From: Bedellia somnulentella
Lineage: Eukaryota; Arthropoda; Insecta; Lepidoptera; Bedelliidae
NCBI GenBank assembly: GCA_963576735.1
Contig: OY755184.1
Coordinates: 2,914,001 to 2,978,000, forward strand
Direction: 5' to 3'
Length of the DNA: 64,000 nucleotides
Shown here piece by piece: positions 1 through 12,400 of this stretch. The position numbers and the translations under genes were made by a program. Under the pieces are notes generated by a model, which had not been told where the DNA came from, did no database searches, and saw nothing but the letters and a program-made list of their open reading frames with translations. Numbering within the stretch: position 1 is the stretch's first letter; the number at the start of each line of letters is the position of its first letter.

Positions 1-500
1 TTCCGAATTCATGATATCACATCGCCGTTTCTAGCAAGATCTTTTAAAAGGCAATACAAAATATAAGTAAAGTACCCATCAAAGTTTCCATCAGACTTTC
101 AAATGAAGTCCTAGTCCTTGACACCTCATCTAATAACTCTCTTTCTCTATGTCTCTTTCTTTTATTACACTATCTCTCGCCAATATTTCTCCTTCACAGG
201 CTAAAAGTTCTAAAAGACTATTTATTTATTATGAATGACCCTTTCTTTGAATGCAAGCGTTATATGTATGTCAATATTATCGACCCGCTTTCTAGTAATA
301 AAGGAAACTACAATTAAATATGTAAATGCGAGGATGTATCCATCGACACCGTTGCTTGCAGGTTTAATGGCAAACCATTTTGGAATACTAATTATACTTG
401 GCTCTGTAGTATACGTTTACTTTATTTCAATTCAGCTGTAGTATTAAATATATATATTCGTAGCCTCAGATACTAAAATATAACATAAACATATAATATA
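1..500. other. intergenic, nothing recognised
   Basis: AT-rich DNA with no splice-linked coding segment and no repeat family that recurs elsewhere in the window. An open frame of 68 codons at 235-441 has no recognisable domain and no partner exon, so it is not called. Confidence 0.5.
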
Positions 501-713
501 GCCGAATATCCCCGAAGGGATTGGCAGAGGTACTAATACTTCTGAACATCACGTTACTTAGTCACCCGGTGTTCAGAGTACCCACGTTTTGCATGGACAG
601 TGTACCCACGTGATAGGGGGCAGGCCTATCGCCGTTTTGTACGAATACACTGTCACATGACTAAGTAAAACTCAGCCATGTGGGTTTCCTCACGATGTTT
701 TCCCTCACCGTTA
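501..713 (-). mobile_element. tRNA-derived SINE (family F), 5'-truncated copy
   Basis: Closely matches the body of the full-length copies at 10570-10922, 30474-30842 and 50020-50394, including the segments around gccgaatatccccgaaggg and gataggggg. The tRNA-like head present in the full copies is missing here, as expected for a 5'-truncated retrocopy. Confidence 0.8.
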
Positions 714-768
714 CACTAAAATATATGGAATACAATATCGAAGGACTCTCCATGTATTTATTTATTTA

Positions 769-1010
769 GTCACTAGCTGTGCCCGCGACTTCGTTCGCGT
801 GATTGTCGAGAACAAAAAAAACGTCTTTTAGTTAAGAGTATATCACCTTTTTGAAATAAAATAAAGAACCAATGAAATCTAATGCGGATACTTATTGTGA
901 TGTAGGAACTATTGAGTATTTCATAATGATATTTAATTAATTACAGTAGCCATTATCCAGTTGAAATAATAAAAGGTCGTAACTGTGTGTATCTCATTTG
1001 AATTAGTGTA
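769..1010 (+). repeat. probable interspersed repeat, degenerate
   Basis: Begins with ctgtgcccgcgacttcg, a start I associate with abundant lepidopteran retroelement 3' ends. The right boundary is not clear and no target duplication was found. Assignment rests on memory of the family style only. Confidence 0.35.
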
Positions 1011-1495
1011 TATTAAGATACAGTTACAGGGTTAGCCAAAGATTATGGATCGCTACCTTGTACGATCCTAGCAGAGCTTCATAATGCATCAATATATATA
1101 TAAAGCCCTTTTGTTTTTAACACTTCGGAATTTTGCATATAGATCATATATCAATCCCGCCCGATTTCGGCCACAGCAACTTCTGGTATCCGGCTATTAA
1201 CAGTGTGTTCATGTGCTCCCATGTGACTGACATAGCCAATCTTTCCGACAAATGTTCTATTACGTATGTTGAAAAATCAGTAACCCTCCAATAAATAGGT
1301 AGTTATTATTGATGGCCGCAGGTGGTCGGGCCTTGAGCTCATCACTCTTTGCTTCGAGCTCATCACGTCTTTTCCTTCCGAAAAGAAATATTAACCGGTT
1401 GACAGGAAGGGGGTGAAATTTAAATTACTAAATTTCACTCTAGAAAAAATTAAGCAAACGGGGTACGCTAAATAAAACCGCTCAAAAAGGTACTT

Positions 1496-1834
1496 TACTA
1501 TTATTAGGGTTTACGGTTGTTGGTTGTACTATGATAATACATTGGATTAAATCGATTTATCAGTGGCATAATATGCACTGTAATAGCTGTGTGGTGTTGG
1601 CTTAGAATAGCACTACCCCATTTCTTCCGGTGGATGTACGTAAGAGGCGATCGACTAACGGTATTGGGGGTTTTTAAGGGATTTTTGGGCGATGCGGTTG
1701 GAGACCCATCACCAACAACCTTTATTTTACCATCTTTTCCCCACTCAATTTTCCAAAAGTGGCTGAGGAATTTCTAATTCCGTAGCTCTGGCTACCCCTT
1801 CTAGGGATTTATAGTCGTGAGTATATGTATGTAT
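1496..1834 (+). mobile_element. SINE family A, long form
   Basis: A copy of the commonest repeat in the window. The core runs from the tagcactacccc region through ggcgatgcggttggagaccc to tctggctaccccttctaggg and ends in an ATGT-type microsatellite tail. About 90 bases upstream of the usual start are shared almost base for base with the copy at 27404-27738, so these two belong to a longer subfamily. Confidence 0.8.
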
Positions 1835-1939
1835 AATATGCAAATATAACTAAATTAAGGTTAGTCACTAAAGTAACTACATCATTTTAGTGTTTAAAAA
1901 GTAGAACTTAAAAGATGTCTTATGTTTCTGGTGTTTAAT

Positions 1940-2181
1940 ACATACATACATACATATTCTCACGCCGTTAGTTCCCATTGGGGTAAGAAGAGACTATCGA
2001 TCGCCACTTTGTACTTTACACTTTTTTTATCGCCAATGTGGAAGGTAATGTTAGTAGAGGACGACCTCGGAGGACACATTTGGATCAAATAGAAAACGTG
2101 CTCAAAAAGGCAGGTGTCCGCAGTATGAAGAATAAAAGAGCATGTATGAAAAGATTGATGGATGTAAACGAAGCGAAGGTT
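1940..2181. mobile_element. RTE-like LINE fragment with internal inversion
   Basis: The left part (about 1940-2026) is the 3' tail of the LINE on the - strand. The right part (about 2035-2181) is the adjoining upstream coding segment on the + strand, with peptides such as [11 protein letters not shown] and [14 protein letters not shown] that also occur in the intact-order copy at 19429-19636. The 11-bp duplication tggtgtttaat flanks it at 1929-1939 and 2182-2192. The arrangement is that of a 5' inversion made during target-primed reverse transcription. Confidence 0.8.
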
Positions 2182-2694
2182 TGGTGTTTAATGTAGACCA
2201 AAATTCAGTTTTTTATTATAAACTTTCACGAAAACTGGTTGTGAAGTGACGTGCATTTGAAGAATGGCTAAGAATTTCAAAATTCTGCTCACCAAATTGG
2301 ATTTATTAATAGGCAGACTATTTACATAATATATTAATATTAATAAGCCTAATTTAAGAAACTAAGTAAAGATAATATTTAAAAGCATTTTAGTTATTTT
2401 CATAGTCGGCGAATTCACTTGACATTGGCAGCTTGTATTAATTTCGTCTTGCTTGTTTCCTGTAGCTTCTATTACTTTAACCGACTTTAAAATAAAGGGG
2501 CTAAAAAAATGCATATTTTATGTTTGCTTCATTTTATTTTGGTTCTTTATTTTATTTTTGCACAACGCCATCTATCGGGCTTTGGATTCCAACTATCAAC
2601 ATTAGTTCTATATTTGGACTTAAGATGTCGTTGCAAGTACTATACTGAATTGCGTAACGTAATATTTTTCTTCTTGAACTCACAAAATTAATCA
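2182..2694. other. intergenic, nothing recognised
   Basis: AT-rich sequence after the right target duplication of the LINE. No exon, repeat family or palindrome was recognised. Confidence 0.4.
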
Positions 2695-2965
2695 TATCTT
2701 TTGATAGAGTGAACCGATTTCGATGAAACAAAAACTAAGTTATACCTCAAGTTATGTATAATTTTTGTATATAAACATTTTCAGCATTGAATTCGTAGAT
2801 TTTACGTGTTGTGCGCACAAACAAACATATAAACAGACAAACAGACAAAAATTGAAAAAATGATGGAAATGGGTTCTGTTACTTATCTGTTCACACGCTG
2901 GCTATTTTTTTTTCAATTTCTTCAATGTACAAAGATGACTTTTCTACAGATTTATTATATGTATA
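2695..2965 (+). repeat. possible retroelement 3' end
   Basis: Contains gaaccgatttcgatgaaac followed by runs of acaaacaaacatataaacag. This layout resembles 3' ends of abundant lepidopteran retroelements. No second copy in the window confirms it. Confidence 0.3.
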
Positions 2966-3755
2966 GATAGGTCAATCAATCGATTATGCGCGCCTAGTCG
3001 AAACTAGCGGCGTAGGTATACAACCAGTATTTTAAGAACCACTTATATGCCATTGTTTATACACTTTAATTTTGTATCTTTCTTTACGTATTAATTAGAA
3101 TTTCAATTAACGCTATTCCATCAATCAATTATAATAAAATTAACATGTAGGTTACATTACACTCTAGCGTGTTTTATGTATGCAAAAACATACAGTGAAA
3201 CGACAATAAAATCCCATGAAAAAATTCTTTAGAACAGCAGTCCCAAAACTGATTCCCAACAAATTCAAATATACAAAAGCACTTAAAATATCGCTCGCTA
3301 AAGCTTCATGTTTAAAGTCACTCAACTCAACTGCGACTAAATTAAGAACTACCTAAAATAGCTGAAACACAGCTTCACGAGAGGATTTCGTTCAGTTTTA
3401 TTTGGAGCGAAACGATTGAATATTATGTGTTATTATTGTCACGATGACTACTGCACTAATAACTGTTCGCAAATAAAATCATATTTTTTGTTTTACTTGT
3501 GTTCTCAGGAACTAAAACGCTTTCAATCAATCAAGCGGTTTAGCTTTCAATCAATCACGACATATGTTTTTGAAATAAATATAATTGCTGCTGTATAAGT
3601 CCAGTTACGCCTAAAATTTAAGAAAGAAGTTAAAATAAGCAATCACTAGAACAATTATTTTAACAGCGAACTTTATTTTAATCTATCCGTTTCACACTTT
3701 TAAAAGCTATTAAACCAATGAAATGAAAAGCTGAGCGTTCATTAATAAACTTAAG
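2966..3755. other. intergenic, nothing recognised
   Basis: AT-rich, no coding or repeat signal that I can support. Confidence 0.4.
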
Positions 3756-4640
3756 GTGCTCCCTCACCGGGATCATTCACGTGTACTGTAACATTATAGA
3801 TTCGTCTTTGAGCATTACATTACAATAATAACTCGCTGCCGAAGAGCATTCGCGTGTACTTACTTACTTACTACGCTGGCTCGATGACCCAAAGTGAGTC
3901 CTGGCCTCCGATACGAGATTTCGCCATTTGTCTCGGTCTAGTGTGGTTTCTCGCCAATCGCTTGCTAGAAGCTCACGAAGATCCGCTTCTACCACATCAC
4001 ACCAACGGTACCGCGGGCGTCCGACAGGTCTTCGTCCAGTTGGTCGACCCATGTACGCTTTTTTGACACCTCGATCTTCACCCATCCTTTCTAGGTGCCC
4101 AAGCCAGCGAAGTCTGTGGGCTTTGGTTTCCCCAAGGATGTTCGCATCAGCGAAAAGTTCTTCGACTTCAACGTTTTTCAGCAGTCTCCATGTTCCATCC
4201 GACCTCTGTCTTGGCCCAAAGATTTTCCGGAGGATCTTTCTCTCGGCAACCAGGAGTTTACTTTCCTCTTTAAGCGTCAGTGTCCTAGCCTCACATCCGT
4301 ACATGAGAATTGGCCTAATTACGGTCTTATAGATGCGTATCTTGGTGTTTCTACTGAGAAGTTTGGACACTAACACTTTATGCAGAGCGGCGCTACAACG
4401 CAGGGAGTTTTGAATGCGGATGTCGATCTCTTCGTCACGAGTATTGGTATCTGTGATGGTACAGCCTAGGTACTTGAATTTTGCCACTCCATTTTGCCAT
4501 TCGCGTGTAATATTAACTAACTATAAAATTACCATTCATTACAAGGTGCGCTTTGTAATGCTCGGTTCTTCTCTTTCACTGATGTAATATTGAAATCTGC
4601 AACGTTACATTACACGCGAATGCTCCTGGTGAGGGAGCAC
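3756..4640. mobile_element. MITE with ~30-bp terminal inverted repeats, split by a LINE
   Basis: The left end starts gtgctccctcaccggga and the right end, read in reverse complement, starts gtgctccctcaccagga. Similarity between the arms continues for about 30 bases through the cattcRcgtgta motif. MITE sequence is 3756-3858 plus 4510-4640, with the LINE at 3859-4497 between. I could not define the MITE's own target duplication, so its superfamily stays open. Confidence 0.75.
3859..4497 (-). mobile_element. 5'-truncated RTE-like LINE fragment (reverse transcriptase C-terminal region)
   Basis: The - strand keeps an open frame of about 207 codons with peptides typical of RTE-type reverse transcriptase C-termini: KYLGCTITD, YGCEARTLT, LRWLGHLERM and GRPRYRW. 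A short GTAA repeat tail lies at the left, i.e. the 3' end. The 12-bp duplication cattcgcgtgta flanks it at 3847-3858 and 4498-4509. It inserted into the older MITE. The frame is open but lacks the endonuclease and most of the polymerase, so it is dead. Confidence 0.88.
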
Positions 4641-7047
4641 TTTTACGCAAACTCAACTCTTAAGCCATATGGGATTTGGACATAAGGGATAACACCATCC
4701 TGGATATGGCATAGTGGTGTAAACTTGGAGCTTTAATAGATATTGGTCAATGAAATTGAAAATTACCACCAATACAATTTAATAAGTACCAAAAGCCGTG
4801 CCTAGCAACAGAAAAATTACTTAAGAATTATTATAGTGCCAAGCCCTCTGAAAAGAACCGCTGTCTAAATTCTTTTGTTAGTTTAACAGCAATATAGGTC
4901 GCGCATCATCAAGAAACACCCTCAGTCACGCCATCCTCATTCACTCTATGGGGTAATATATTTTGACAGCACAAATTTCGGTTTCAATGGAAACTTTGTT
5001 GTTTTTTAAATTGATTAAATTTCACTTTATCAATCATTCAAGTACAGCTGGATAGCCTACTGTGGTATACATTTCATATTCAGATTACGTTTCTGGGGTG
5101 AAATGAACCTTTGTTTCTTATCTATATCAGCGTCTGTCTGTCTGTCAGGACTTCTTTTTTAAAAGCTATTTTTGGAAGTAAAAATATGCAGGGAACTATT
5201 GATATGTGTGGTATTTATATATATTATAACGCGATATGAATTATAACGCTTCCAAGATTTGCAATGAAAAAAAGGTTGTGGTATTCCAGTACTAGAAAGT
5301 CCAATAAGCCAAAGTTACTTACCTCTTTATTGAAATCTAGTGGTCAACATCATTTTGTACATTTAGCCTAAAATCGTTAAGTATTAGTAATTGTATGTAA
5401 AATAAAGTGTTTACTCCATTTAGTCCTGTTATCTGGACGGGAAACAGCCGACCATAATGACATCACTTAGCCGTTTATCATTTGGGAAAGTTCTCGACCT
5501 CACCGTTTATTTACATTCATTTTTATTACCTAAAATCATAAATATAATTTAAAAAGTGGGTTGGTAGAAGGAGATTGGAAGTTGAAATTTATTTGACTAC
5601 TTGTGTTGATTGTTTTCAAATCACAACTACGATTATTTGAAAAGTTCGATAATCTTAGGTAAATTTCTATGGCCTTATTAAAAAATAATGTAACACACAA
5701 AGAGAGAGATGAGGTAGAACCATTTAAACCGATGCTAAACAAATATTTAGGCATGCTGCAATAATATATATCTCAAAGATATCAAGAATAGATAGATAAG
5801 ATTGACTTTAGTTGTATATATCCATAGGCTGCATAAGTTATGGGATTATAGAAATTTCAAAAACTATGCAGGTACAAAGTATTAAAAAATAAACACAGCG
5901 GATAGTGTTATCGGATTCACTTATATTTAACTTATTAGGCTAATGGCCCCCAGCGTGCATATGATTTCGGATATGTCACATACTATGCCAGATAGACCGC
6001 CGCGCCGTTTTTGGTACAAAATCTGTCACTTTGTATTATAACATAGGGCATATTACTCTCACATGCTGGGGCTGAAACTTAGCAACCCGAAACATTTTCG
6101 CAAAAAATGAGTAAATACTTTTTATTACCAAGCTATCATGAATGTCAACTGTGTTGGCATTACAATGTAATGTCATGGCATTATCGAATGAGCGGTCTAC
6201 CATAAGTGTTATGGGTTTCCCTAGCGCCTTACTTTCAAAATGTCGGGCCAACACTCTTTATTTCGGAAGGGGTACGTAGTTGTTATCAATTTATAACTAT
6301 TTGTATGATATTTGTATAACAATGATTGGCCGAGGTAGTTATTTTTATTTGAAGATATTATATTTTGGCTTTTTTAAATTTAAGATCTAGCAGACCGCCC
6401 CAACTTTGCGGTAGTATATTTTTTTAGGATTCTGTATTTAAATATCTAATGTTCCTTTCACTGCTCACTCTTTATAAAATTTAGCGAGATAATATACAGC
6501 TTATGTCACATCTGATGGTTGTAAGTTCTGGTAGGATGAGCCTATTCATTAAAGACAAACACAAAAACAAATCTTTCCTCTCTATTTCAATCGTTCGATC
6601 CGCGCTAGTGTCGAAATTTTTCTTTTCTTTATTTATCATTTATTTGCCATTAGTATCAGTAAAAAGTTAAACCAATCATCGTTAGCACGCCGACCTAAAC
6701 CAACATTTCTTAACAACAACAAGTGCATCAAAACAAACAACAAATCATTTATTAATTATCCGAGGTTAATCACAGATCATTGAATCGTTCAAGTTATCTG
6801 AAGTCCACTTTTACACTGGAGTAGTTTATTTACTGTCGCTTCATACAAGCGTCTGCTTTAAGAAGTATAGGAAAACTTTATTTAATTGTGTTATAATCGC
6901 CCTTTAATAGAAAAATCACAGTAATAAAATCTGTTTTCTAAGAAGATAAAAGTTGTGAAGTTTTAAATAGTAGTGTTTCTCTTAGTAGAATATAAGCAGT
7001 ACATATTGATTACAACATACTTTATGTTAAGAAAATTCAAAGTGATA
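4641..7047. other. intergenic region upstream of the myosin gene
   Basis: About 2.4 kb without a supported gene or recognised repeat. The last 300 bases before 7048 probably hold the promoter and 5' leader of the myosin gene, but no TATA box or initiator stands out clearly enough to call. Confidence 0.4.
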
Positions 7048-7118
7048 ATGAAGTGTGAAAGTGATATTTTGACTCGTGTTGTACGAAATGAGGATGGGAA
7101 GGAAGACGGGAATCGTTC
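7048..7118 (+). CDS. Myo61F: candidate first coding exon of the myosin IC gene (N-terminal extension)
   Basis: ATG at 7048 opens 23 codons plus two bases and stops at a good donor, gtatgt, at 7119. Joined to the acceptor at 9466/9467, the phase fits. The next exon then reads LRPTSVQGP directly into the conserved start [14 protein letters not shown] without a stop. That would add 33 residues, giving 1063 in all. Mammalian MYO1C is known to have isoforms with short extra N-termini, including nuclear myosin I. The exon could instead be 5' UTR, with translation starting at 9495. No RNA evidence is available here. Confidence 0.5.
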
Positions 7119-7301
7119 GTATGTTTTTTATTTTATATATTTTTATTAATAGCATTTATTGATCATGGTTTAGTGTTTTGATTAGGTAGGACGTATAGTT
7201 AACGACACATGTTTGAAATTCTACCCCTAACCCATTATTATGGCTAAATTTCAAATAGATATATCAGGGCTTCGAGTCAACCATACCTTTTGTAAGGTAA
7301 T

Positions 7302-7550
7302 ACATATATACATATACTCACGGCTATAAATCCCTAGAAGGGGTAGTCAGAGCTAAGGAATTAGAAATTCTTCAGCCACTTTTGGAAAGTTGAGTGGGGA
7401 AAAGATGGCAAAGTAAAGGTTGTTGGTGATGGGTCTCCAACCGCATCGCCCAAAAATCCCTTAAAAGCCCCTATACCGTTAGTCGCCTCTTACGTACACC
7501 CACCGGAAGCAATGGGGTAGTGCTGTTCTAAGCCGACACTACACAGCATA
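7302..7550 (-). mobile_element. SINE family A
   Basis: Full-length copy in the first myosin intron. The ATGT-type tail lies at the left (tacatatactcacggc) and the head gccgacactacacagc at the right. Well conserved relative to other copies. Confidence 0.85.
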
Positions 7551-7921
7551 ATTTGTAATTGTATTTCATTGTAAGGTAATAGAAATAATAAATTTGAAAA
7601 CTAGAGTACAAAAGACATAACCGCTAAGTACAATAAACAGATTTCCCCAACTAAAACATCAGATTTTATAAAACACTCAGTAACATCCTACAATATCCAT
7701 AGCAAGAGATGAAGTAGCATTAACATAAGCTTTTCTACAATGTCTCAGTTATCTCGTGTTGTCCCAGACAGGTCATCAGTTACTAACAATAATATAATGA
7801 TATTTCATGAGTAATATGACGTCACCTTCTCTGATTTGAATCATCTGAATAGTTTGGTTTATATTTGACAAGCGAACTGAACTGGTTCCTAACAGATGTA
7901 TTTGTAACCAATTTATTTACC

Positions 7922-8130
7922 ACTAGTGGTCCGCCCCGGCTTCGCACGGATGGTGTGAAGTTTTTATACTGCTTACCCCCTACGATATTTAGCATGATGA
8001 TATATATCCTATGTCCTTTTCCTGGTTCTAAGCTACCTCTCTAACAATTTTCAGCCAAATCGGTTCATTCGTTCTTGAGTTATAAATAGTGTAACTAACA
8101 CCACTTTCTTTATGTGTATAGATGTAAAAA
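7922..8130 (+). repeat. interspersed repeat (family H)
   Basis: Starts actagtggtccgccccggc and ends near the segment aactaacaccactttctt. A reverse-oriented copy sits at 38549-38735, inside Cdk12, which confirms it as a dispersed element about 190-210 bp long. It probably derives from a retroelement 3' end. Confidence 0.7.
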
Positions 8131-8361
8131 ATATGTATATAATTATGTTACCTGCTATATATTATATTTACCCCTGTTCCAAACAGAGTAGCAGAGCTAC
8201 TTTACCTGAAAATTAAACATCATTTCATCAACTAGTGTTCAGATATTCCCTTTTATCTATCTTGTAATACAGGGTCATTAAAGATTTCGTTAAAACGTAA
8301 CACCTATCACCAGCTTAGTAAATTATTGAATTGGAATAAACATTGGTTTACAGAGGTTATT

Positions 8362-8613
8362 TGGCTGTGTAGTGTTGGCTTAGAATAACACTACCCCATT
8401 TCTACCCGTGAGTGATCGTAAGAGGCGAAAGGGTAAAGGGGCTTTCTAAGTGAGTTTAGGACGATGTGGTTGAATACCCGTCAAATATTTATTACCATTC
8501 TTTCAACTTCCAAAAGTGGCTAAGGAATTTCTCATTCCAAAGCTCTGGCTACGCCGTTTTGGAATTTTAAGCCGTGAGTATATGTATGTATGTATTTTGG
8601 ATTTCAACCCCTG
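8362..8613 (+). mobile_element. SINE family A, diverged
   Basis: Head gtgtagtgttggcttagaa, core and tail gtgagtatatgtatgtatg are all present, with many substitutions against the consensus. Confidence 0.8.
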
Positions 8614-8785
8614 TTGGTTTGAATAAAAGTCTTCGTTAGTCGTAATGTTTATTGATTATTGGCAACTCAGACTAAATAAATCAGTAACATAAAGGCAATT
8701 TAAGGATGGAGAATTTTATTGAATGTGCAACGTTTAGTGTGTAATTTACAATATGCGTAACAGCTCCGTAATGCATAATGCTGTG

Positions 8786-9036
8786 AAGTGTCAGCCTAGA
8801 AGGAGTGTAAGAAAAGCACTACCCAATTATCTTCCCATGGTTGTTCGTAAAAGGCGACTAAGGCTAATAGGGCTTTTAGTTATTTTTGGGCGATGATGTT
8901 GACCAATCACCAATAAATAACTTTTATTTAACAAACTGTACCCTTCGCAACTTCAAAAGTGGCTAAGCAATTTCTTATTCTAAAGCTCTGGCTACTTCTT
9001 CTAGGGATTTATAGCTGAGTACATGTATATGTATGT
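8786..9036 (+). mobile_element. SINE family A, highly diverged
   Basis: Recognisable by gggcgatg, ttcaaaagtggctaagcaa and tctggctacttcttctaggg in the family order. Older than its neighbours judging by the number of changes. Confidence 0.65.
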
Positions 9037-9182
9037 AAGGGTATTATCCAAACGTGTTCCCAAACGGCACTCCATGCATAATTGTCGACTTATTACATAG
9101 TTTTAAATTTGATGGCTACCTACAAGAAAAGCAAAGACCAACCATTAATCAATTTAATATTACCTTATTATATAAAAAAAAT

Positions 9183-9436
9183 ACTGTGTAGTGTCGGCTT
9201 AGAATAGCACTACCCCATAACTTCCGGTGGGTGTACGTAAGAGGCGACTTACGGTATTGAGGCTTTTTAATGGATATTTGGGCGATGCGGTTGGAGACCC
9301 ATCACCAACAACCTTTATTTTACCATCTTTTCCCCACACAACTTCCAAAAGTGGCTAGGGAATTTCTAATTCCTTAGCTCTGGCTACCCCTTCTAGGGAT
9401 TTATAGCCGTGAGTATATGAGATGAGATGAGATGAA
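9183..9436 (+). mobile_element. SINE family A with variant tail, just upstream of a myosin exon
   Basis: Full-length copy whose tail is a GATGA repeat in place of the usual ATGT. It ends about 30 bases before the acceptor of the exon that carries the conserved myosin start. It may therefore supply or displace part of the branch-point and polypyrimidine region of that intron. Confidence 0.8.
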
Positions 9437-9494
9437 AAAATAAAATTACATTATTATTCCTTCCAGTCTCCGTCCCACGTCGGTGCAAGGTCCG

Positions 9495-12400
9495 ATGGAG
9501 GGCGCGCTGCAGCACCGCGACCGCGTGGGCGTGCAGGACTTCGTGCTGCTCGAGGACTACCGCTCCGAGACCGCCTTCATCGACAACCTGCACAAGAGGT
9601 TCCGCGAGAATATTATTTATGTGAGTTTCTTTGAGCAGCTGTATGAACCATAGAGGAGAAGCTAAAATTATTAGGTGGGGTAATTGACTTGTTGCAACAT
9701 GCATTGTTTGTATTTAACCGCATATACAGAATATTATCATAAGATGGAGACGTATAAAACAAGAGCTCTGACAAGTTTATAGAGCTTTAGAGCAAGATAG
9801 AGCTATTTATACCGTTTCCATAATTTCCGTCGTTTCTGAAGTTGGTAATGAATGACCCATTCTCTTTATATTTTTAGACACTGAAGACTCTAAAAGTGAG
9901 CTTCACGCTGATGGTAATCATATATCATTTTAAGCAATAAATTGATAACAAACAACAATAGCTCAAATATTACATACAATCTGCCGTTACCAATATTCAT
10001 CAGACTCAAGACTCAAAAAATCATCATCAGCTTTCCGTAATTTTCACAAAGTCGTCAGCCCACTTCGGCTTACCATTATTATATCATCGACAAGCTTTGA
10101 GTTACTTTAATATACGGACAATTTGTAGAAATTTCTATAAATTATATTAATCTAAATCAACCCAAATTACATTAGAGTATTTGTGTTCTTTTCAGACATA
10201 CATAGGCAATGTGCTCATCTCAGTCAACCCTTACAAGCACCTCCCAATCTACACTCCTGAGAAGATTAAGCTGTACTACAAGAAAGCTTTCTTCGAAGCT
10301 CCCCCGCATGTGTAAGTTCTAAAAATTTCAGCTATTCAACATTTGTAAAATAGTTCATTTATGTAACTGTTGGTCTCCATCTGTCATGATCATTGCTAAT
10401 ATTTATTTGTTCAAAGTATGAATCGTGTGTTCAATCATCCTCTCTTAAAATGTCCTAAATGATTGACATCATTAACAACTAAGGAAATCCATGTGAGGTA
10501 GACCACATATCTGAGTTACAGTTAGAAATAAAACAGTTAAAAATATATACATAACATAATAACATACATAAACGTTCACGCCGAATATCCCCGAAGGGGT
10601 TGGCAGAGGTACTAATACTTCTGAACATCACGTGACTTTGTCACATGGTGTTCAGAGTACCTACGTTTTGCATGGACAGTGTACTCAAGTGATAGGGGGC
10701 AGGCCTATCGCCGTTTTGTACGAATACACTGTTACATGACTAAGTACAACTCAGCCATTTGGGTTTCCTCAAGATGTTTTCCCTCACCGTTAACAACCAT
10801 GATAAATTAACGACACATATGTCTTTAGAAAAGACAAATTGGTGTAGGCCCGACCCAGGATTTGAACACTAGTCGTTTGCACGATAACCGAGTGTTCTAC
10901 CCATTGGGCTATCACGGTTAAAAAAATATATTCGTTGTTATACCGAAGATACACATACAGACAATACTTGTACAAAATCAGCATTAAAAGTATTATCTAA
11001 AGGTACTTTCAAATATCAGACACATGGCAATTTATAGAGCAGCCATGCACTTGCCACCTATCATGTTAATACGCTGTTCAGAAAAAAAGTGGTATTCTGT
11101 ACAACGTTAGCAAAACAATCTCGTAATGTTAAATGTCGTAATCAAGAGTATTATTCTAACTCTATTTAGTTTTTGTATAAATTCTATTGAAAATTGTGTA
11201 ACCAATCTAATTATAATGATGTTAAATAACGATTGTTTTAAATACAGATTTTTTTACCTATAATATATGGCGTGCAGTACCGTCTTTACCATAAGGGCAC
11301 ACGGGGCCAGTGCCCAGGGCCCCCCATCTCAGGGGGGCCCCGAACAACCAACAATTTCTGTCACACATTTATTTTCAGAACATTTTTGTCGGGCACATTA
11401 AATTGTTTTCACAAATCAGTAATCGATGACGAATCGAGCGCCTATTCTTACTGTACTAATTGAGAAAGCAGAAAAAATTCTTAAACTTGTAGAAAAATTG
11501 TTAATTTTCTTTTCGGCTTCGACAAAACGATGAAAAATTTTGACAGATCATTTATTTGCAAATAGAGTCCCGAAGTCTTTTTGGAAACTAGATGGTCTGC
11601 ACGCGCTAATGCTATTAATGCTTTGCAAAATGGTAATTTAAATATTTCTGAAATATTTAATCAACCAGGAGACACTAGAAAGAAAGCCCAAAACCTTGCA
11701 AAAAAATGGGAGACTGCCTTTCCAACGGAAATATGAAATGATCTTTTGGGAGTTATGAATGAAACAAGTCTAAGTTTACAGAATAAAACTATGACCATGG
11801 ACGTTGTAACGAATCTCTAATCAGTTATGTCAATACCGTACGCATTAATTCTGATTAGTACGAAGAAACGAAACTTCTACTGATGAAAATCCATATGCTG
11901 ACTACAAAGAAATTGAAGAACTACGAAACTCAAGTGGCGCAAGGCAGGGCAAATTGCAGACAGAACCGACTTTCGGCCGTTGTTACTCGAAGGTTCTGGG
12001 GTGGCGGCTACGTACCGGACGAAGTAGTGTGGGTAGGCCTCCCACATGGTGGTTGGATGAGGGCAGCGCAGGACCGGTCGTTGTGGAAATCTATAGGGGA
12101 GGCCTAGTGGACGTCTATTGGCTATATGATCATGATGACTACAAAGATACAATTGAATGAAAAAAACTTCGCAGCAAAAGCATACCTTTTTTTGAAGGAT
12201 CATCAGAGACTGCACAGTTGAGAGGCAAGGAAAAGTTTCGTGTAGATACTTTCATTTCCATATTTGACACATTAAGCATGAAAGCATTAGAAACAACCAC
12301 CAAGCACCAAGAAATTAATAGTCGATTTAGTTTTCTTTGTCAGTAAACAACAATCGAATCTAATAAGTTGACCAAAAAATGCAAAGAATTGCAATGTTTT

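Noticed and set aside
235..441. 68-codon open frame in the left intergenic region
   Set aside because: No domain, no partner exon and no conserved context; long frames of this size occur by chance.
10840..10920. tRNA gene on the - strand
   Set aside because: A and B boxes are part of a SINE head; the body follows directly and the acceptor stem does not close.
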